The translations under genes and the position numbers were made by a program. Shown piece after piece: positions 16,714 through 25,517 of a stretch of DNA of 64,000 bases. Position 1 is the first letter of the stretch. Each line of letters begins with the position of its first letter. A model generated the notes under the pieces. It was not told where the DNA came from. It did not search any database and saw only the letters and a list, made by a program, of their open reading frames with translations. This DNA is from Flavobacterium sp. ACN2 (GTDB taxonomy: Bacteria; Bacteroidota; Bacteroidia; Flavobacteriales; Flavobacteriaceae): NCBI RefSeq assembly GCF_002303885.1, contig NZ_MRCM01000007.1, positions 203,327 through 267,326 on the forward strand, written 5' to 3'.

Positions 16714-19569
16714 ATGCCTAAAGACACATCAATAAAATCAGTTTTAATAATAGGTTCAGGACCTATTGTTATTGGCCAAGCTTGCGAATTCGATTATGCG
16801 GGATCTCAATCTGCGCGCTCGATTCGTGAAGAAGGAATTGAGGTTATCTTGATTAACTCGAATCCAGCGACGATTATGACCGACCCATCTATGGCCGATC
16901 ATATTTATTTGAAACCTTTAACGACAAAATCGATTATTGAAATTCTTAAGGAACATCCACAAATTGATGCTGTTTTACCAACAATGGGAGGGCAAACAGC
17001 CTTAAACTTGTGTTTGGAAGCTGAAGAAAAAGGAATCTGGCAAGATTTCGGAGTGAGATTAATCGGTGTTGATGTAAATGCTATTAATATTACAGAAGAC
17101 AGAGAGCAGTTTAAGCAGCTTTTAGAAAGAATTAATGTACCAACTGCACCTGCAAAAACAGCTACTTCTTACCTTGAAGGAAAAGAAATCGCTCAGGAAT
17201 TTGGTTTCCCGCTTGTAATTCGTCCTTCGTTTACACTAGGAGGAACTGGAGCAGCTGTGGTTTACAAAAAAGAAGATTTTGATGAGCTTTTAACTCGCGG
17301 ACTTGAAGCTTCTCCAATTCACGAAGTTTTAATTGATAAAGCTTTGATGGGATGGAAAGAATATGAGTTAGAGCTTTTGAGAGATAAAAATGACAACGTT
17401 GTAATTATCTGTTCTATCGAAAATATGGATCCAATGGGAATCCATACGGGAGATTCGATTACAGTGGCACCAGCGATGACTTTATCTGATACCACTTTCC
17501 AAAAATTACGTGACTACGCTATCTTAATGATGAGAAGTATCGGAAATTTTGCTGGAGGATGTAACGTACAATTCGCAGTTTCGCCAGATGAAAAAGAAGA
17601 TATCGTAGCCATCGAGATCAATCCTCGTGTATCTCGTTCTTCTGCTTTAGCATCAAAAGCAACTGGATATCCAATTGCAAAAATCGCTTCTAAATTAGCT
17701 TTAGGATACAACTTAGATGAGTTGCAAAACCAAATTACAAAATCGACTTCGGCTCTTTTCGAACCAACTTTAGATTATGTAATCGTAAAAATACCACGTT
17801 GGAACTTCGATAAATTTGAAGGTTCAGACAGAACTTTAGGTCTTCAGATGAAATCTGTAGGTGAGGTTATGGGAATTGGACGTTCTTTCCAAGAAGCACT
17901 TCACAAAGCGACTCAATCTTTAGAGATTAAAAGAAATGGCTTAGGAGCAGACGGAAAAGGATACAAAGATTACGAATTAATTATCGATAAACTGACTTAC
18001 GCAAGCTGGGACAGAGTTTTCGTAATTTACGATGCAATTGCAATGGGAATTCCGTTGAGTACAATTCACGAAATTACAAGAATCGATATGTGGTTCTTAA
18101 AACAATACGAAGAGCTTTATACTTTAGAAAAAGAAATCTCAAACTACAAAGTTTCAGATCTTCCTAAAGAATTATTGCTTGAGGCAAAACAAAAAGGTTT
18201 TGCTGACAGACAATTGGCTCACATGATGAACTGTTTGGAAAGTGAAGTGCATACTTTGCGTATGGAGAAAAACATCAACCGTGTGTTCAAATTGGTTGAT
18301 ACTTGTGCAGCTGAATTTAAAGCTAAAACACCTTATTACTACTCAACTTTTGAGGCAGAAATCGAAAAAGCAAATGGAGAGCGTTATGTAGATAACGAAA
18401 GTGTTCTTACAGATAAAAAGAAAGTAATCGTTCTTGGTTCTGGACCAAACAGAATTGGTCAGGGAATCGAATTTGATTACTCTTGTGTACACGGAGTTTT
18501 AGCAGCTAAAGAATGTGGTTACGAAACGATCATGATTAACTGTAACCCTGAAACGGTTTCTACAGATTTTGATACTGCTGATAAATTATACTTCGAACCA
18601 GTTTTCTGGGAGCACATTTATGACATTATCCAACACGAAAAACCAGAAGGTGTAATTGTGCAGTTGGGAGGTCAGACAGCTCTTAAATTAGCAGATAAAT
18701 TGTCTAAATACGGAGTAAAAATCATCGGAACTAGTTTTGATGCACTTGACTTAGCAGAAGACAGAGGAAGATTCTCAGATTTATTGACTGAATTGCATAT
18801 TCCTTTCCCAAGATTCGGAATCGCTGAAACTGCTGACGAAGCTTCAAAATTGGCAGATACTTTAGATTTCCCACTTTTAATTCGTCCTTCTTATGTATTA
18901 GGAGGTCAGGGAATGAAGATTGTAATCAACAAAAAAGAGTTGGAAGAGCACGTTATCGATTTGTTGAAAGCAATTCCAGGAAACAAATTACTTTTAGATC
19001 ATTACTTAGCAGGAGCAATCGAAGCTGAGGCTGATGCAATTTGTGATGCTGATGGAAATGTTTACATCATCGGAATTATGGAGCACATTGAGCCTTGTGG
19101 AGTTCACTCTGGAGATAGTAACGCAACATTGCCTCCTTTCAACTTAGGAGAATTTGTAATGCAGCAAATTAAAGATCATACGCATAAAATTGCGAGAGCT
19201 TTAAAAACTGTTGGTTTAATCAACATTCAGTTTGCAATTAAAGATGATACAGTTTACATCATCGAGGCAAATCCTAGAGCTTCAAGAACGGTTCCGTTTA
19301 TTGCAAAAGCTTATGGAGAACCTTATGTAAACTACGCTACAAAAGTAATGTTAGGTCACAATAAAGTAACTGACTTTGATTTCAATCCGCAATTAAAAGG
19401 ATACGCAATCAAACAACCGGTTTTCTCTTTCAGTAAATTCCCGAATGTAAATAAAGCGTTAGGGCCAGAAATGAAATCAACAGGAGAAAGCATCTTGTTT
19501 ATTGATGACTTAAAAGACGATCAATTCTACGAATTGTATTCAAGAAGAAAAATGTATTTGAGTAAATAA
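16714..19569 (+). CDS. carB: Carbamoyl-phosphate synthase large subunit, short form
   Basis: CarB makes carbamoyl phosphate from bicarbonate, ammonia (from CarA) and two ATP, for arginine and pyrimidine synthesis. Two homologous ATP-grasp halves are clear: GSGPIVIGQACEFDYAG (about 13) with TMGGQTALN, and GSGPNRIGQGIEFDYS (about 576) with QLGGQTALK. Metal and ATP residues (EINPRVSRSSALAS and EANPRASRTVPFIAK) are intact. The protein is 951 residues, against about 1070 in E. coli, and stops at ELYSRRKMYLSK, where the C-terminal allosteric (MGS-like) domain would begin. So it lacks the UMP/ornithine regulatory domain. carA is not in the window. Confidence 0.95.
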   Translation: MPKDTSIKSVLIIGSGPIVIGQACEFDYAGSQSARSIREEGIEVILINSNPATIMTDPSMADHIYLKPLTTKSIIEILKEHPQIDAVLPTMGGQTALNLCLEAEEKGIWQDFGVRLIGVDVNAINITEDREQFKQLLERINVPTAPAKTATSYLEGKEIAQEFGFPLVIRPSFTLGGTGAAVVYKKEDFDELLTRGLEASPIHEVLIDKALMGWKEYELELLRDKNDNVVIICSIENMDPMGIHTGDSITVAPAMTLSDTTFQKLRDYAILMMRSIGNFAGGCNVQFAVSPDEKEDIVAIEINPRVSRSSALASKATGYPIAKIASKLALGYNLDELQNQITKSTSALFEPTLDYVIVKIPRWNFDKFEGSDRTLGLQMKSVGEVMGIGRSFQEALHKATQSLEIKRNGLGADGKGYKDYELIIDKLTYASWDRVFVIYDAIAMGIPLSTIHEITRIDMWFLKQYEELYTLEKEISNYKVSDLPKELLLEAKQKGFADRQLAHMMNCLESEVHTLRMEKNINRVFKLVDTCAAEFKAKTPYYYSTFEAEIEKANGERYVDNESVLTDKKKVIVLGSGPNRIGQGIEFDYSCVHGVLAAKECGYETIMINCNPETVSTDFDTADKLYFEPVFWEHIYDIIQHEKPEGVIVQLGGQTALKLADKLSKYGVKIIGTSFDALDLAEDRGRFSDLLTELHIPFPRFGIAETADEASKLADTLDFPLLIRPSYVLGGQGMKIVINKKELEEHVIDLLKAIPGNKLLLDHYLAGAIEAEADAICDADGNVYIIGIMEHIEPCGVHSGDSNATLPPFNLGEFVMQQIKDHTHKIARALKTVGLINIQFAIKDDTVYIIEANPRASRTVPFIAKAYGEPYVNYATKVMLGHNKVTDFDFNPQLKGYAIKQPVFSFSKFPNVNKALGPEMKSTGESILFIDDLKDDQFYELYSRRKMYLSK

Positions 19570-19591
19570 TCTCAGATTCTATTATAAAAAG

Positions 19592-19622
19592 AAAGCTCCA
19601 ATGAAAATTGGAGCTTTTTTAT
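19592..19622 (+). terminator. Terminator after carB
   Basis: AAAGCTCCAAT / ATTGGAGCTTT stem with a GAAA tetraloop and a T run. The same hairpin recurs after the next gene (21079-21109). Confidence 0.85.
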
Positions 19623-19788
19623 TTTAAGGTTTTACTCTGATTATTTATTGTCTTTGATAATTATTAATTCACTATTAGATATTTATTCAACTCTGGCGAA
19701 TTCTGTTAACACGCGTTTTGCTTTTGTGTAATATAAGTAAAAAATAAGAAAAAAAATACTTTTATTTTTTATAATGTAGTATTTCGAT

Positions 19789-19796
19789 TACTTTTG
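19789..19796 (+). promoter_or_regulatory. -7 box deciding the start of the M57 peptidase gene
   Basis: TACTTTTG matches TAnnTTTG. It overlaps the first codons of the longest open frame, so transcription would begin near 19803 and the ATG at 19821 or 19830 is the real start. Confidence 0.45.
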
Positions 19797-19820
19797 TGTT
19801 TAATGATAAAACTAAAATAT

Positions 19821-21062
19821 ATGAGAAAAATGAACAGGATTGTAATGATGATGATGATTTTTTGTCTTACACAATTCTTTATTCAGTGTAGTAATGATGA
19901 TAAAAGAATTGAAGAACCTACAGTAGAGTATAGTGAAGAAATAACTACGTTAAGAAATTTTCTAGTAGAATCTTTAGGAATTGATGTTAAGGAAATAAAG
20001 TATGATTTAGAAAGGGAAACTTTTATAGTGTCTGGAGATATGTTAATATCACTAGAAAATGCAAGAGGTCGTTATAATCATATGAATTCAAAGATTACAA
20101 GTAAAACAAACCAACAAAGTGGGCAATATTTTGTAAAACCCGAATTAGCATCATCTTATAAATTATATATAGAGCCAGATGTACCGCAGGAATGGAGAAC
20201 AGCATTGTACCAAGCTATTGATAAATGGAATAATGTAAATAGCAGTGTTTTTATAAGTGTTGTTGATGCTGCGAATTATACTCCATATGTTACACCAAAA
20301 GTTAAAATGCTTAAAGCAGATTCAAATAGTAGCACTATAGCATCAGCCGAGCTCCCATATTACGATGGAAGACCAGGAAAGATAATTAGTATAAATAGTT
20401 ATTATAATTCCGCTGATCCATCTAAGAAGTTTTTTACAATGGCTCATGAATTAGGACACATTTTTGGATTAGGTCATACCGATCAAATAGAATCGCACTA
20501 TTATCATATACCATGTACTCCTACTCCTATTTCGGGCGATGAAAACTCTGTAATGAAGGCTGCAGCACGTACAGGATGGAGCAATTTTAACTATTATGAT
20601 ATTGTTGCAATAAGCACCATATGCCCAATTGAGACAGGAACAAAAAAGTTATATAGATATAAAAAAAATCAATATTACTATTACTCAACTAATCCATGTG
20701 AAATAACTCCAGGTAAAGATGGTTATGTTTTCGATGGAGATGCTGGTTATTTATATTCAACACAAGTTCCAGAAACGGTTCCATTGTACAGATCAGTTAA
20801 TATACCTTCAGTCAAAGATCATAAATTAAGTACTACAACTTCATCGGTTGATGATCTAGTTTTAGGTTATATATATACTACTCAGCAACCACGAACTACC
20901 AAAGTTTTTAGATATAATTTAAGTGATAAGAATTTTCCATTTAATAAGTATTACTTATATACAAAAATTGTTGATAAAGAAAATCCGTTAAATTTTTCTC
21001 TTGGATATGTTCCTAATAATATAGTTTATGATTATACTAAACCAGATATTATATTGAAATAG
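19821..21062 (+). CDS. Secreted lipoprotein metallopeptidase, M57 type
   Basis: A predicted lipoprotein: after MRKMNRIVMMMMIFCLTQFF comes the lipobox FIQC-S. The zinc signature FTMAHELGHIFGLGH is complete and fits the M57 dual-action HEIGH family found in Bacteroidota; YRAALYQAID..WNNVNSSVF-like sequence before it belongs to that family. After about residue 280 the chain has tyrosine-rich repeats (LYRYKKNQYYYYST, PLYRSVN, VFRYN), resembling DUF5648 sugar/surface modules. ATG 19821 is chosen from promoter position; the frame is open further upstream with TTG. Cleavage target is unknown. Confidence 0.82.
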   Translation: MRKMNRIVMMMMIFCLTQFFIQCSNDDKRIEEPTVEYSEEITTLRNFLVESLGIDVKEIKYDLERETFIVSGDMLISLENARGRYNHMNSKITSKTNQQSGQYFVKPELASSYKLYIEPDVPQEWRTALYQAIDKWNNVNSSVFISVVDAANYTPYVTPKVKMLKADSNSSTIASAELPYYDGRPGKIISINSYYNSADPSKKFFTMAHELGHIFGLGHTDQIESHYYHIPCTPTPISGDENSVMKAAARTGWSNFNYYDIVAISTICPIETGTKKLYRYKKNQYYYYSTNPCEITPGKDGYVFDGDAGYLYSTQVPETVPLYRSVNIPSVKDHKLSTTTSSVDDLVLGYIYTTQQPRTTKVFRYNLSDKNFPFNKYYLYTKIVDKENPLNFSLGYVPNNIVYDYTKPDIILK

Positions 21063-21078
21063 ACTTATAATTTTGTTA

Positions 21079-21109
21079 AAAAGCTCCAATGAAAATTGGA
21101 GCTTTTTTG
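21079..21109 (+). terminator. Shared terminator between the peptidase and YiaA-type genes
   Basis: AAAAGCTCCAAT / ATTGGAGCTTTT with GAAA loop, identical in core to the carB terminator. It lies between convergent genes and is usable in both directions. Confidence 0.85.
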
Positions 21110-21128
21110 TATTTATTCAGTTCTAAAT

Positions 21129-21527
21129 TTATTCACTTTGACCAAAGTTCATATTGTCTCTAGTATTTTTCTGAACTGAAATTGCACCGAATAACGCTAA
21201 TAGAAAAGCAAAAGCATAGAAACCTTTTTCGCTAGGAAGAATTGTTGCATTCCATAATCCAACAACCAAAAGAACGATTGAAAGTAATGTTCCGAACCAG
21301 CAGATTCCGTAATAAATATCTGTTACAGGAAGTTTTTCAAGTCTGTCTCTAACGCTTTTTTGCAAAGAAACTACGGCAAAAAGACCGAACATTAAAACGG
21401 TAAAATAGTATCCTTTTTCATTTAATAACATTTCAGCTCTTGCTAGTCCAACGATAAAACCGACAGTTCCAGCTCCAAGAGCTACCCAAGATGCCGCAAT
21501 AAAGGCATTTGAAGTTTTTTGTATCAT
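21129..21527 (-). CDS. YiaA/YiaB-family inner membrane protein
   Basis: The 132-residue protein has four hydrophobic helices arranged as two repeated units, each with a G-[F/L]-x-x-[G]-L-[A/W] helix, an EKG[Y/F]Y turn (LLNEKGYYF and LPSEKGFYA) and a conserved [SV]xQK[SN]xRD end. This matches PF05360 (YiaAB), whose two-helix motif is duplicated in longer members. The function of the family is unknown; it is an integral inner-membrane protein. Confidence 0.85.
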   Translation of the reverse strand: MIQKTSNAFIAASWVALGAGTVGFIVGLARAEMLLNEKGYYFTVLMFGLFAVVSLQKSVRDRLEKLPVTDIYYGICWFGTLLSIVLLVVGLWNATILPSEKGFYAFAFLLALFGAISVQKNTRDNMNFGQSE

Positions 21528-21659
21528 ATTAATTCTGGTTAAATTAGATTTTTGAGATTTGTTTTTTTTGGTAATCTCAGTTCGTAAATGTAATTAAATT
21601 TGATTAATGGCAAAATGAAAACGCAAACAAATTAATAAGTATAATCTTAGCAGATGTTA

Positions 21660-21692
21660 TAAAAAAAGCCCCAATATATTGGAGCTTTCTTA
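21660..21692 (-). terminator. Terminator of the DUF4252 operon
   Basis: On the minus strand AAGCTCCAATATATTGGGGCTT is a hairpin with a small loop, followed by seven T. Confidence 0.75.
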
Positions 21693-21712
21693 ATTTAAAA
21701 AGTAAGATTGTA

Positions 21713-22252
21713 TTATTTTTTAAGCAATTGTTCTAAAGGTTTTAACTGTTCCATATCTATTTTAGATTTCTGTAAAACAGACATTAAAGTCATAATGTTG
21801 TTTGGATTCATGTTTTCGCCTAAAACCCTAACTACGGCAAACCCATTTTCTTTTCTATTGGCAAAAATGATAAACTCTTTAATATTATCATCACTACCAA
21901 CATAGCTAACAGAAGCACCGTCTTTGCCAGAACCAATTTTCATTAACTCTTGATATTTCGGATCTTTTAATATGGCTTTTACTTTATTTCGTTCTGTCTC
22001 AAACTGTGCCTGATTGTTTTGATCAGCTTTGAAAGCTAGAATATTCATTTTGTCAAACGAATTTAAAGCTTCGTTTTGTTCTGCTGATAGATTTGTTTTA
22101 TCCACATTCAGGATGTTTGGTGAAACATCTAATGCTATGAAATCTTTTTTCTCCGAATTTTCAACAAAATACTTTTGTAATGTTGGTTCAGAATTACAGC
22201 TTCCTAAAGTTAGAAGAGCCGTAAGTGCTAAGATGAAAATATTTGTTCTCAT
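21713..22252 (-). CDS. DUF4252 lipoprotein
   Basis: A 179-residue predicted lipoprotein: MRTNIFILALTALLTLGSC has a lipobox. The mature part matches DUF4252: Y-V-V-N/E at the start, KADQNNQAQFETERNKVKAILKDPKYQELMKIGSG, then VSYVGSDDNIKEFIIFANRKENGFAVVRVLGENMN. DUF4252 proteins are common in Bacteroidota and usually accompany ECF sigma genes. It is the last gene of the sigma operon and a paralogue of the gene 2 bases upstream. Confidence 0.85.
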   Translation of the reverse strand: MRTNIFILALTALLTLGSCNSEPTLQKYFVENSEKKDFIALDVSPNILNVDKTNLSAEQNEALNSFDKMNILAFKADQNNQAQFETERNKVKAILKDPKYQELMKIGSGKDGASVSYVGSDDNIKEFIIFANRKENGFAVVRVLGENMNPNNIMTLMSVLQKSKIDMEQLKPLEQLLKK

Positions 22253-22254
22253 TG

Positions 22255-22785
22255 TTATTTTTTGCCTTTAGAAGCTTTCTTTAAGTCTGTACCGCCAGGA
22301 AGTTGCATTTTATCTGTTAATACTGAGATTTCGTTTAGATCAAAATTACCAGTTAAAGATAATAAAACAGTTTCGTCGTTTTTTGCACCATCCACATACA
22401 TTAATAATTCTTTTATTTGAGTATCTGTAGCGCCAGATTTTACCATTATTCTAACATTTTTCCCGCCATCATTTACACGCATTAATTCTTCTAGACCGGC
22501 AGTTTTTACGTATTTGTCGGCAGTAGCTTTCATGTCTGCTTCGATTTTTGGATTTTTAGTGGTAAACACTTTTAAGTAATCCAGTTTTTTAATTAGAGCA
22601 ATATACTGCTGTGTTTCTTTATCAGAAGCGTCAACTTTTACTTTGCTCATTAAATCGAACATTTTTTTGTTTACAATTACTGAAGTTACTTCATCCTGAC
22701 CATCAAATTTGTCAAAAGCGCCTTGTGCGTAGAATGTTGTGCTTACTAATGCGAATACTAAAGTTATAATGAAGTTTTTACTCAT
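22255..22785 (-). CDS. DUF4252 exported protein
   Basis: The start at 22785 gives MSKNFIITLVFALVSTTFYAQG, a clear signal peptide; the frame is open 15 codons further upstream. The mature domain (FDKFDGQDEVTSVIVNKKMFDLM, LEELMRVNDGGKNVRIMVKSG, LLMYVDGAKNDETVLLSLTGNFDL) is DUF4252. It differs from its downstream paralogue by a soluble rather than lipid-anchored N terminus. It is a likely target or helper of the sigma system just upstream; the function is unknown. Confidence 0.83.
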   Translation of the reverse strand: MSKNFIITLVFALVSTTFYAQGAFDKFDGQDEVTSVIVNKKMFDLMSKVKVDASDKETQQYIALIKKLDYLKVFTTKNPKIEADMKATADKYVKTAGLEELMRVNDGGKNVRIMVKSGATDTQIKELLMYVDGAKNDETVLLSLTGNFDLNEISVLTDKMQLPGGTDLKKASKGKK

Positions 22786-22848
22786 ACTTAGTTTATTGCT
22801 TTTTTGGTATTCGTGAATCGTTGATTTCATGACTATTTTTGTGTTTAA

Positions 22849-23310
22849 TTACTGTTTAAAAATTTTGTTTTTTGATTGTTCGAATTCATTAATGTAGTGT
22901 ACACTTTCAATACCTACATTAACATTGCTTGATAATAATGCCAAAGCTTTTTGTGTTGCTTTAAGCGCTTCTTCGGGATCATCATAGGTTCCTAATTCTG
23001 TTTTCGAAGCTACTGCAGTAGTGTTTTTTTGTTCGCTCGCAAAATAATAGGTTCCAATTCCCAGCAAAACAACAGCTGATGCCGCAATCGATAACCACGC
23101 TACGTTACGTTTCTTAGATTGTAGTGGAATTTCATACGTTGATTTCTGTTCTTTTGCATGAGAGAAATAGCCAAACATAGATTTGTATTGCTCCAAATGC
23201 TGCGCAACATTTGGTGAAGAGAAATATTCTTTTAATTGATTTTCCTCAGCAATAGAAGTTTCTCCCTGAAAGTATTTTTCTAATATATCTTCTATTTTAT
23301 TTAGTTCCAT
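22849..23310 (-). CDS. Anti-sigma-factor-like membrane protein
   Basis: The 153-residue protein has an N-terminal soluble helical region (IEDILEKYFQGETSIAEENQLKEYF, typical of anti-sigma domains that count cell number-like repeats), one transmembrane helix (about 70-88), and a periplasmic tail. It overlaps the ECF sigma gene by 14 bases, which implies translational coupling and fixed stoichiometry. It is assigned as the sigma antagonist from this context and topology. Confidence 0.72.
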   Translation of the reverse strand: MELNKIEDILEKYFQGETSIAEENQLKEYFSSPNVAQHLEQYKSMFGYFSHAKEQKSTYEIPLQSKKRNVAWLSIAASAVVLLGIGTYYFASEQKNTTAVASKTELGTYDDPEEALKATQKALALLSSNVNVGIESVHYINEFEQSKNKIFKQ

Positions 23311-23806
23311 AAAGGTGTGTATTTGTCATTGATTCTCTAATTTTTTTTCTTGCTCTCGAAAGCGCCACTCGTATTGCCGTTTCGTTCATATTAACGATTT
23401 TGGCTATTTCTTCAAATTCATATTGCTCCACATCTCGTAGCTGAATTAATAATTGCATTTGTTCGGGCATCTCATTTATAATTTTTTCAACCCATTCTAA
23501 ACTGTCTTGATCTTCCAGTTTTTTATCCAATTGCGGCTGCCGATCGGTAAAGTTGTTGTGAACAATTTGCAGATTGCTAGCCCTTTTAGATTTTAGCTGA
23601 TCGAGACAATAATTTTTGGTCATAGTCATCGCCAATGCTTCTACGCTATTATAGCTTTGCAGATTGTCTTTTTTGTTCCATAATTTTACCATTACTTCCT
23701 GAGTTGCATCTTCTGCTTCTTCGGTGCTAGTAAGCAATCTTTTTGCCAGACGAAAAACTTTGTCTTTAAAAGGATTTATTAATTCTATAAATACAACTTG
23801 GTTCAT
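23297..23806 (-). CDS. ECF-type RNA polymerase sigma factor
   Basis: A 169-residue sigma-70 family factor. Region 2 shows NPFKDKVFRLAKRLLTSTEEAEDATQEVMVKLW (the RxxE/A-DATQE motif), and region 4 ends in a helix-turn-helix, YEFEEIAKIVNMNETAIRVALSRARKKI. It binds RNA polymerase core and targets extracytoplasmic-function promoters. It leads a four-gene operon with a coupled anti-sigma and two DUF4252 proteins; the signal is unknown. Confidence 0.92.
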   Translation of the reverse strand: MNQVVFIELINPFKDKVFRLAKRLLTSTEEAEDATQEVMVKLWNKKDNLQSYNSVEALAMTMTKNYCLDQLKSKRASNLQIVHNNFTDRQPQLDKKLEDQDSLEWVEKIINEMPEQMQLLIQLRDVEQYEFEEIAKIVNMNETAIRVALSRARKKIRESMTNTHLYGTK

Positions 23807-23854
23807 TAATCTGATGGTTAATCGTTAGCTTATATATTCAAGACGAGACACAAT

Positions 23855-23862
23855 TATATTTG
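23855..23862 (+). promoter_or_regulatory. Candidate -7 box for the S41 peptidase gene
   Basis: TATATTTG matches the Bacteroidota -7 consensus, 113 bases before the ATG at 23975. The upstream TTG box is not clear. Confidence 0.35.
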
Positions 23863-23974
23863 TTACAACAAAAAAGAAAATATTTTTTTATGTAAAAAAA
23901 ATACTGCTTTTAAGATAAAGCTAAAACTAAAGATACTATTTTTACGTTTATTCAGAATATATAACCTACACGAT

Positions 23975-25435
23975 ATGAAAACAAATTTAAAGAGTATTCT
24001 TTTTCTCTTTTTATTCGCATTTTCTTTACAGTCTTGTGAAGATCAGGATGATGTTGCAGCTCCAGCAGACTTGCAGATTAATAATTTTATTTGGAGAGGA
24101 CTAAATGAAGTCTACTTATGGCAGGCTGATGTGCCCAATCTAGCAGATGGCCGTAATTTGCAGCCCAATTTTAATCAGTTTTTAAGAGGATATTCTCATT
24201 CAGAGGATTTGTTTGAAGATTTATTGAACAGGCCTGTGAGTAAATATCCAAATGGCGATGCCATTGACCGTTTCAGTTGGATTGTTGAAGATTACACTGT
24301 TTTGGAACAGGAGTTAAGCGGTGTTACAAAAAATAATGGTGTTGACTTTACATTGAGCCGCGTATCTTCAGGATCGAATGATGTGGTAGGTTTTGTACGA
24401 TATATTATTCCAAATTCTGATGCTTCTACTAAAGCCATTAAGCGTGGTGATCTATTTACGAGTGTAAATGGTGTGAAACTTACGGTTTCAAATTATCAAG
24501 AATTATTATTGAACAAGGATAGTTATACGCTAAACTTGGCAGATTATAATGGAAGCAGTTATGTTTTGAATGGAAAATCGGTTGACTTGACGAAAACTGT
24601 TTTAGAAGAAAATCCTATTTTAATCAGTAAAGTGATTCCTTCTGGAAGCCATAAAATTGGGTATTTAATGTACAATGGTTTTTATCCAGGATATGACGAG
24701 AAATTAAATCAGGCTTTTGGCGAATTCAAATCGCAAGGAATAACAGACCTAGTTTTAGATCTTCGATATAATGGAGGAGGATCTGTTACATCTTCAATTA
24801 GACTTTCTAGTATGATTACAGGACAGTTTGATAATCAGATTTTTGCTAAAACGCAGTTTAATACAAAGTGGATGAAAGATATGACTGCTGATGATTTAGA
24901 AAGTTTGAATTACAGATTTGTAAATAATATTGATGGAAAAGCGCTAAATAGCTTAAACTTAAGTACTGTCTATATTATTACAACGGCTAGTACTGCATCT
25001 GCCAGCGAATTGGTTGTTAACGGATTAACGCCTTATATTAATGTAGTTCAGATTGGAGAAACTACGACAGGTAAAAATGTGGGTTCGTATACGATTTATG
25101 ATTCAGAAACTTTATTTACTAAAAAAGGAATTAATCCAAATCATAAATATGCAATGCAGCCTTTAGTGTTTAAAATTTCAAATTCTGCAGGTTTTGGAGA
25201 TTATACTCAAGGTTTGCAACCTACTTTTGTGCAAAGAGAATATTTGGATACCTATGGAGTTTTAGGTGAAACGTCTGAGCCTTTGCTTAATCTAGCTATT
25301 TCAAAAATTACAGGTGTTTCTGCTAGAAGAGTTCTAAACGATTCTGAACCAGAACATCCTTATGTGACAGATTCAAAAATTATAAACGGATTAAGACACG
25401 GAATGTATTTTCAAAATGCTCCAAAGAGTTTTTAA
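23975..25435 (+). CDS. S41 family (C-terminal processing) peptidase, lipoprotein
   Basis: A 486-residue lipoprotein (MKTNLKSILFLFLFAFSLQSC lipobox). A PDZ-like region spans about 125-200 (VGFVRYIIPNSDASTKAIKRGDLFTSVNGVKL). The peptidase core has ITDLVLDLRYNGGGSV, the STASASELVVNGL serine motif (about 339-351) and GETTTGKNVG with the catalytic lysine (about 367). It should be a periplasmic or surface serine/lysine tail-specific protease. It is convergent with the BtuG-like gene, so probably unrelated to B12 uptake. Confidence 0.9.
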   Translation: MKTNLKSILFLFLFAFSLQSCEDQDDVAAPADLQINNFIWRGLNEVYLWQADVPNLADGRNLQPNFNQFLRGYSHSEDLFEDLLNRPVSKYPNGDAIDRFSWIVEDYTVLEQELSGVTKNNGVDFTLSRVSSGSNDVVGFVRYIIPNSDASTKAIKRGDLFTSVNGVKLTVSNYQELLLNKDSYTLNLADYNGSSYVLNGKSVDLTKTVLEENPILISKVIPSGSHKIGYLMYNGFYPGYDEKLNQAFGEFKSQGITDLVLDLRYNGGGSVTSSIRLSSMITGQFDNQIFAKTQFNTKWMKDMTADDLESLNYRFVNNIDGKALNSLNLSTVYIITTASTASASELVVNGLTPYINVVQIGETTTGKNVGSYTIYDSETLFTKKGINPNHKYAMQPLVFKISNSAGFGDYTQGLQPTFVQREYLDTYGVLGETSEPLLNLAISKITGVSARRVLNDSEPEHPYVTDSKIINGLRHGMYFQNAPKSF

Positions 25436-25454
25436 GAAATTATGTAATAAATAG

Positions 25455-25485
25455 AAAAGGCTTTCATCACTGAAAGCCTTTTCCA
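25455..25485. terminator. Bidirectional terminator between S41 peptidase and BtuG-like gene
   Basis: AAAAGGCTTTCA / TGAAAGCCTTTT stem with a 4-base loop; A- and T-runs on both sides suit the two convergent genes. Confidence 0.85.
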
Positions 25486-25517
25486 TAAAAAAACAAAAAC
25501 TAATTCTAAAGGTAAAA

